Assembly (NCBI RefSeq): GCF_003945595.2
Contig: NW_024104445.1
Coordinates: forward strand, 744,001-808,000
Direction of reading: 5' to 3'
Length of the DNA stretch: 64,000 nucleotides
Source of the DNA: Pipra filicauda
Taxonomy: Eukaryota; Chordata; Aves; Passeriformes; Pipridae
This document shows positions 60,701 to 64,000 of the stretch, in pieces. The stretch's first letter is position 1; each line of letters begins with the position of its first letter. The position numbers were made by a program, and so were the translations under genes. The notes under the pieces were generated by a model that was not told the DNA's origin, did no database searches, and was given only the letters and a program-made list of their open reading frames with translations.

Positions 60701-62488
60701 ATTAAATCTCTTTCCCATTAAACCTTTTTCCCACTTTTTCCACTTTTCAGCCCCCCTGCCCATGGGCTGAAACCCCCCCCCCCTGAAGCAACAGCTCAGT
60801 CCCCGCCAGGGTTCAACCATCCAGCCTGGCCTTGCAAACACCCAATTCCTGACCCAGCAGAGTCAGATTCCTGCACAGAAAACCCAGACGGGGCTTTTCC
60901 TTGTTATTCTTCAGGATTAGGATCGCAGGGCTCGCACAGGGAGCTATCTCTGCACAGAGAACTGGCAAGTTAAAGGGAAACTCGGGATGTGCTTTGGATC
61001 CAAACACGTTGCTGCCGTGGGCAGCCCTGGCCTGGTGCAGCCTCACGGACAAGCCGTGTTTTGAGCTTTAACTAATGCAAGGAGAAAACCCCAGAGCGAG
61101 TTCCAAGCTCTCCTTCAAAGCTCAAAAACCTGCTGGCGTCCTGCTGAGCCGCATACCACGTAAGCATTCCTGCCAGGAACGGCGGGGGCTGGCAGGGCCG
61201 AGGGGCTCCTCTCCGAGAGACACTGTGCCAGTCCCGCGGCAGCTCCGCCACTCTGCTCCAGCAGCAGCAGCAGCAGCAGCTTTTCCCCCACAGCCTTTGG
61301 GGACAAAAGGACTCCAGAGCCACTCCCGTGGCTTTATGGCCGAGACAGAGCAATGATACGGTGGAGCCACCTCCAAAACACCGGCGCTCCCGAGGCTTTG
61401 AGCTCCCGGCGAGACGCACAAGGTCCAGCACGGAGCCACACTCGGTGCTGGCACCCGCCTCAGGTGTGGCTCTGCGGGGTGGGCGGGTGGCTTCGCCCAC
61501 TGCACATGAGGGGGTTTTCTAGCCCGGGGAGCTGAAAGCAAAGCCGGAGTATGAAATGGCTCGGAGGTCACGTCCTGCCCGCTCGGGAGCTCCGGGGAGC
61601 CGAGCGCCCGCACCGCCAGTGACGCGAGATGGCTCGGGGGAGCCCGGCTCCGCGACGGAGGGGTGACCCCACTTACAGGGGTCAAGCGAGTCCCCGCAGG
61701 CCCCAATTAGCATCTCTGACCCCCCCTCCCCAGCCGTTGCTTCGAACAACCCCTGCCTGTGCAGAGCCCTAATCCCACGTCCCGCGGTTCCCAGGCGGCT
61801 CTGGCCAGACATCCCGTGCCAGGGGCGAGGCGCTGCCGCCCCGGGACAGACGGGCTCTCAATAACCACATTGTCACCCTGCCCCGTCCCACGGCCGTGGC
61901 GGGGGCACTGCTGTGTCCTGCCTGTGCCGGGAAGGCTGAGGGCAACCAGTCCTTCCCTCCACCCCAGAACCTTTGGCGGGGGGGCTTCCCTAAGGATCTC
62001 CCAGCACTGTAAAGGCGGAGAAGACTCAGTTGCCACCCAGCCCCAGCAGTCGCCGTGCTGACAGCAATGTTCCCGACCGGATTCGGCTTCCAGCATCCCC
62101 CGAAGAGCTCCCCTCTTCCCTCCCCGCATCCCGGGGGGGCTTCGCGCACAGACATGGCCCCCAGAGCGAACACAAACACCCCCGGCACAGCCCAGCCCTT
62201 CACTTGGGAGCCCGGCGGGTACCTCGGGCACTGTCGCTGAGCCCCCCGGGCTGTGCCCGGGCAAAACCACGCGGAAACGGGGAAAATAAAGAAGTTTGAA
62301 GAGAGAGAGAGGGGACGAGCAGGAGGGGGGGTCCCGGGAATATTGTTCGGGGGGGGTTCCCAAAGGGATTGAGGGAGGGATGGGGAGAGCGCGGCGGGGA
62401 TAAAAGGGGAGCGGGGGCGCGGCCGGGGCTCACCCGCGATGTGCTGGCGGCGACCCTCGTCCAGGTGCGTGGAGACCACATCTCCCAT
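33743..62488 (-). CDS. NIBAN2: NIBAN2 (FAM129B), 14 coding exons, 999 residues
   Basis: Exons from 5' to 3' on the minus strand: 62488-62434, 49107-48977, 45631-45503, 45380-45275, 43913-43746, 39778-39663, 39584-39480, 38374-38212, 37842-37655, 37475-37320, 36650-36534, 36118-36011, 35909-35798, 35088-33743. They total exactly 3000 nt. The start MGDVVSTHLDEGRRQHIAE and the end GMQTEF match NIBAN2, not NIBAN1. A PH-like domain spans about residues 60-195 (KKWRNRF, PHNYGLVLYENK, FPLILWHPYARHYYF). A conserved helical region (about 200-560) includes LSNLVMEELLPEL, RTDMDQIITSKEHLASKI, RQRTWIQ and ILVENTYEEVVLQ. The tail (552-999) is disordered and repeat-expanded. NIBAN2 is a cytosolic and junction-associated adaptor phosphorylated by ERK in its tail. 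The exon 8 donor is GTGCAG. Confidence 0.96.
33995..34640 (-). repeat. NIBAN2: coding 60-bp repeat in the NIBAN2 tail
   Basis: At about residues 705-915, roughly ten copies of a 20-residue unit, PVPGAEIPSGAGEQRPAPAS, range from near-perfect in the middle to degenerate at both ends. One unit is short by eight residues (PVPGAKRPAPAS), an in-frame 24-bp deletion. Each unit adds one or more Ser-Pro dipeptides. The array sits between a Glu-rich run (EEEEEE, about residue 665) and the conserved end SDQETGE...MQTEF. It accounts for most of the length beyond mammalian NIBAN2. Confidence 0.93.
35224..35790. repeat. ~40-bp minisatellite in NIBAN2 intron 13
   Basis: About fourteen imperfect copies built on CAGGGTCACCCCTCCTTGTG and CAGCCCCCAGCACCCTG fill most of the intron. 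The array reaches within 10 bp of the exon 13 donor at 35797. Confidence 0.93.
36755..36955 (-). mobile_element. CR1 LINE 3' end
   Basis: CACAGAATCCCAGACTGGTT followed by the antisense CR1 3' region. It lies in NIBAN2 intron 10, in the same orientation as the gene. Confidence 0.9.
38640..38790. repeat. tandem repeat in NIBAN2 intron 7
   Basis: Imperfect copies around CATGTCCAGGGATGCTGCAG and GGGCTGGGGATGATG. Confidence 0.8.
40025..40310. repeat. ~115-bp tandem repeat in NIBAN2 intron 5
   Basis: Two and a half copies share GGATGGGGGGCTCAGTGA and AAGGCACAGCAGGAG. Confidence 0.8.
41400..41690 (+). mobile_element. CR1 LINE 3' end
   Basis: Sense copy: ACAAGGGGGAATGGCTTCCC, GAGGTTGCCC-like core GCACAGGTTGCCCAGAGAAG, and terminal TTTAAGGTCCCTTCCCACTC. 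It lies in NIBAN2 intron 5, opposite to the gene. Confidence 0.92.
43168..43510 (-). mobile_element. CR1 LINE 3' end
   Basis: Starts ACCACAGAATCGTGGAATGG and continues through the antisense CR1 3' region to about 43510. It lies in NIBAN2 intron 5, about 130 bp from the exon 5 duplication. Confidence 0.92.
43639..43817 (-). repeat. NIBAN2: 89-bp tandem duplication of the NIBAN2 exon 5 end and donor
   Basis: Two adjacent copies (43639-43728 and 43728-43817, offset 89 bp) appear identical base for base. Each contains the last 71 nt or so of exon 5 (codons for MTGKEQDKW through RHCNN) plus the GTGAGC donor and about 18 nt of intron. The upstream copy is the real exon end, as its donor at 43745 gives the correct phase to exon 6. 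Use of the second donor would add 89 nt, shift frame and hit a stop after about six codons. Confidence 0.93.
44225..45190. repeat. ~43-bp minisatellite in NIBAN2 intron 4
   Basis: About twenty-two copies spanning nearly 1 kb share CTTCCTGAAGGTCCTCAGGG and ATGCTACACCCCAAAACCAC, with length variants. The array takes up most of intron 4. Confidence 0.95.
45632..48976 (-). other. NIBAN2: NIBAN2 intron 2
   Basis: 3.3-kb intron. Apart from the CR1 copy at 46262-46516 I find no exon, RNA gene or tandem array that I can support. Confidence 0.7.
46262..46516 (+). mobile_element. CR1 LINE 3' end
   Basis: Sense copy from GAGGAGAGATTTAGATGGGA to CAACCCAAACCATTCCATCA. NIBAN2 intron 2. Confidence 0.92.
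52612..52945 (-). mobile_element. CR1 LINE 3' end
   Basis: Antisense copy starting AGAACCACAGGATGGTTTGG and ending in GTTTCCTTGTAGCCCCTTCA. NIBAN2 intron 1. Confidence 0.92.
53200..53312 (-). mobile_element. CR1 LINE 3' end, short
   Basis: About 110 bp starting TAGAATCATGAAATCATGGA, truncated after GGGACACCTTCCACCAGCAG. NIBAN2 intron 1, 250 bp from the previous copy. Confidence 0.9.
56018..56096. repeat. 39-bp tandem duplication in NIBAN2 intron 1
   Basis: Two adjacent, virtually identical copies of a unit containing GGTGACTGCACTCACAGGAC and TGTCAGGATATGTCCC. Confidence 0.92.
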
Positions 62489-63000
62489 GGCGAGCGGAGC
62501 CGGGCCGGGCCGGGCGGCGGGAGGAGCGGCAGGAGGAGGAGGGAAGAGGGAAGAGGGAGGAGGAGGAGGAGGAGGAGGAGGAGGAGGAAGGCAGCGCCCG
62601 GGGCGGCCCGGCAGCGCGGCGCCCCACGGCCCCCCCGGCCACTCCCCCCGCACCGCCCCGCGTCCCGCCCGCCGCCCCCGGCACCGGCGCTGGGGGGGGC
62701 TCGGGGGTCCCCCCGCCGGGTAATTAGCCGCTCTAATTGCTCGCTGGGGGATGGGGAGGTTGGAAGGGGGGGATGCGTCGTGTCCTCTCCCCCGGACCCG
62801 CACAGCCCCGCGTGTCCCTCCGCACACCCGCGGGTCCCACGGCGGGTCCCACGGCGGGCGCTGCCGCCGGGAAAACCGGCTCCGTGTTGGCACCGGGATC
62901 CTCCACTCCCGGCATTGCAACACCCGGGCTCTGTCCTACCTGTGCCCACACCCCGGGCCTCCTGCCCTGACCTTGCTCCTGCAGTGCCAAGGTGGAAAAG
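62434..63000 (-). promoter_or_regulatory. NIBAN2: NIBAN2 CpG-rich promoter and 5' UTR with GGA tract
   Basis: CpG-dense sequence surrounds the start codon at 62488 and extends both into intron 1 and upstream. The start sits in CTCGCCATGGGA. On the plus strand a run of about fourteen GGA triplets (about 62530-62590) lies 50-100 bp upstream of the ATG, within the likely 5' UTR or core promoter. No TATA box is apparent. The transcription start is not determinable here. Confidence 0.7.
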
Positions 63001-64000
63001 CAGCCGTGGGAGCCGGCGCGGGGCCCCTCTCCCTCCCCAGCCTGGGGGAAAATGGGATGGAAGAACTCAAGTTGACTTAAAACCCTCCCCGGCCACAGAT
63101 TTAGGACCAAGAGCTGTTTGGCTCCGCTGTGCCGGGATGGGGGCTGGCATCTCCCCAGGATCACCGATCCAGCAAAGTCTCCTTGGACACACCGAACCGA
63201 GGCAGGAAGCAGCCGGAGCTGCGGAGCTGGAGGAAGCGGTGGAAAAGCTCCACCTTCCTCCCGCTGTTGCTGCAGCTCCTTTCCCAAGAGCAACAGGCGG
63301 AAACAGCCCTCGCAGGATTCTCCGGCGCTGCCTGGGCACGATCCCGCTGAAGGAAAGGCCTGGCCGGTGTCATTCCCAGACCCCGGGCACAGCGAGCAGC
63401 CGGGGTGTGACCGAGGGAGGAAGAGGAGGAGGAGGAAGGAGGAGGACGTGGTGGTGTGACCAGAAAGTTCAAGCGGTTCCCAGCTGCGGGGCGGCTCCAG
63501 GGAGTCGCTGCCGAGGTGGATCCGTGCTTAGGGATCGCTCTGCTTTCCCTGGATGCTTCCAGACCACTGGAAGCTTGGGCTGGGCAAAGCTCGGCTGAGC
63601 TGTGGCCAGGTTGCTTGGCTCGCTCTGGGCTCTGGGGTTGTGCCGGGAGGCTTTTCCTGGGCTGGCCTGTTTACTGGAGGGCTGTGGGAGGGAGGAATGG
63701 AGGTGGCCAGCCCGGAGCGAGGCATCCTGTTTATCCTCCTGAAATAGCTCTGCTTGGCCGGCTGGCGATGGGGAGGGGGCAGGAGGCTGGAAATGCCTCT
63801 CCCTGCCTGCTGCCACCCTGAAACGGGGCCACCCCCAGCCTGGCACACCCGGGGGGGACACCAGGGGGTCCTGCCCCCCTGGCTTAGGGGCCCAGCATCC
63901 TCCTGTTGGGGCAGGGGTGTGGGTGCTGCCGTGCCAAACCAAGCTCTGCTGAAGACAAACACTCCACACGAGGCCAAAGAACATCAACTGGCATCCAGGT
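63001..64000. other. upstream flank of NIBAN2
   Basis: GC-rich DNA with a second purine run near 63415-63445 (GGA/AGG-rich). I see no exon of a neighbouring gene, repeat element or RNA gene that I can support. Confidence 0.55.

Larger units (their letters stand above)
49108..62433 (-). other. NIBAN2: NIBAN2 intron 1
   Basis: 13.3-kb first intron. It holds two adjacent CR1 3' ends (52612-52945, 53200-53312), a two-copy 39-bp repeat (about 56018-56096), a GAG run near 59720-59750, a CAG run near 61258-61281, and GC-rich patches at about 54900-55600, 58700-59200 and 61150-61900. Long open frames here overlap on both strands and lack recognisable domains, so I call no gene. First introns often hold enhancers; nothing in the sequence proves one. 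Confidence 0.6.

Noticed and set aside
62369..63598. 409-residue plus-strand open frame across the NIBAN2 promoter
   Set aside because: It lies in CpG-rich DNA with a GGA run, covers the antisense of NIBAN2 exon 1 and shows no domain.

Overview
This is vertebrate nuclear DNA and almost certainly from a bird. It holds about fifteen fragments of the avian CR1 LINE, mostly 3' ends carrying the familiar motif TGGTTTGGGTTGGAA and its complement. Introns are short, GC content is high and genes are tightly packed, which fits a microchromosome. All coding sequence is split into exons, so most long open frames are chance products of GC-rich or tandemly repeated DNA.

Region 1 (1-23071, + strand) is the 3' part of a fibrillar-type procollagen alpha-chain gene. 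I resolve 52 exons: 47 encode 894 residues of Gly-X-Y helix plus a 9-residue tail, and five encode the rest of the C-propeptide (1133 residues in the window). The N-terminal part lies upstream. The C-propeptide architecture resembles clade B (types V/XI), but the chain is unusual. Four helix glycines are replaced (Ser, Ala, Ala, Pro), two cysteines lie inside the helix, and the two C-propeptide cysteines that normally form interchain disulfides are both missing. I do not assign a gene symbol.

Region 2 (26064-31620, + strand) is a complete four-exon SLC31A2 (CTR2) gene, 136 residues, starting in a CpG island. Its introns carry two large minisatellites. Region 3 (32340-62488, - strand) is a complete NIBAN2 (FAM129B) gene. 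Its fourteen coding exons give 999 residues, and all splice phases agree. The gene converges on SLC31A2. It is longer than mammalian NIBAN2 (about 746 residues) because of a 20-residue Pro/Ala/Ser repeat array in its C-terminal tail. An 89-bp tandem duplication covers the end of exon 5 and its splice donor. Intron 1 is 13.3 kb and holds no gene I can support. Region 4 (62489-64000) is the NIBAN2 CpG-rich promoter and upstream DNA.

The three genes belong to different processes: extracellular matrix, endolysosomal copper handling, and adhesion/MAPK signalling. I see no sign that they function together. Points most worth a second look are the divergent collagen chain, the NIBAN2 exon 5 duplication and tail expansion, and the dense minisatellites around the SLC31A2/NIBAN2 junction.
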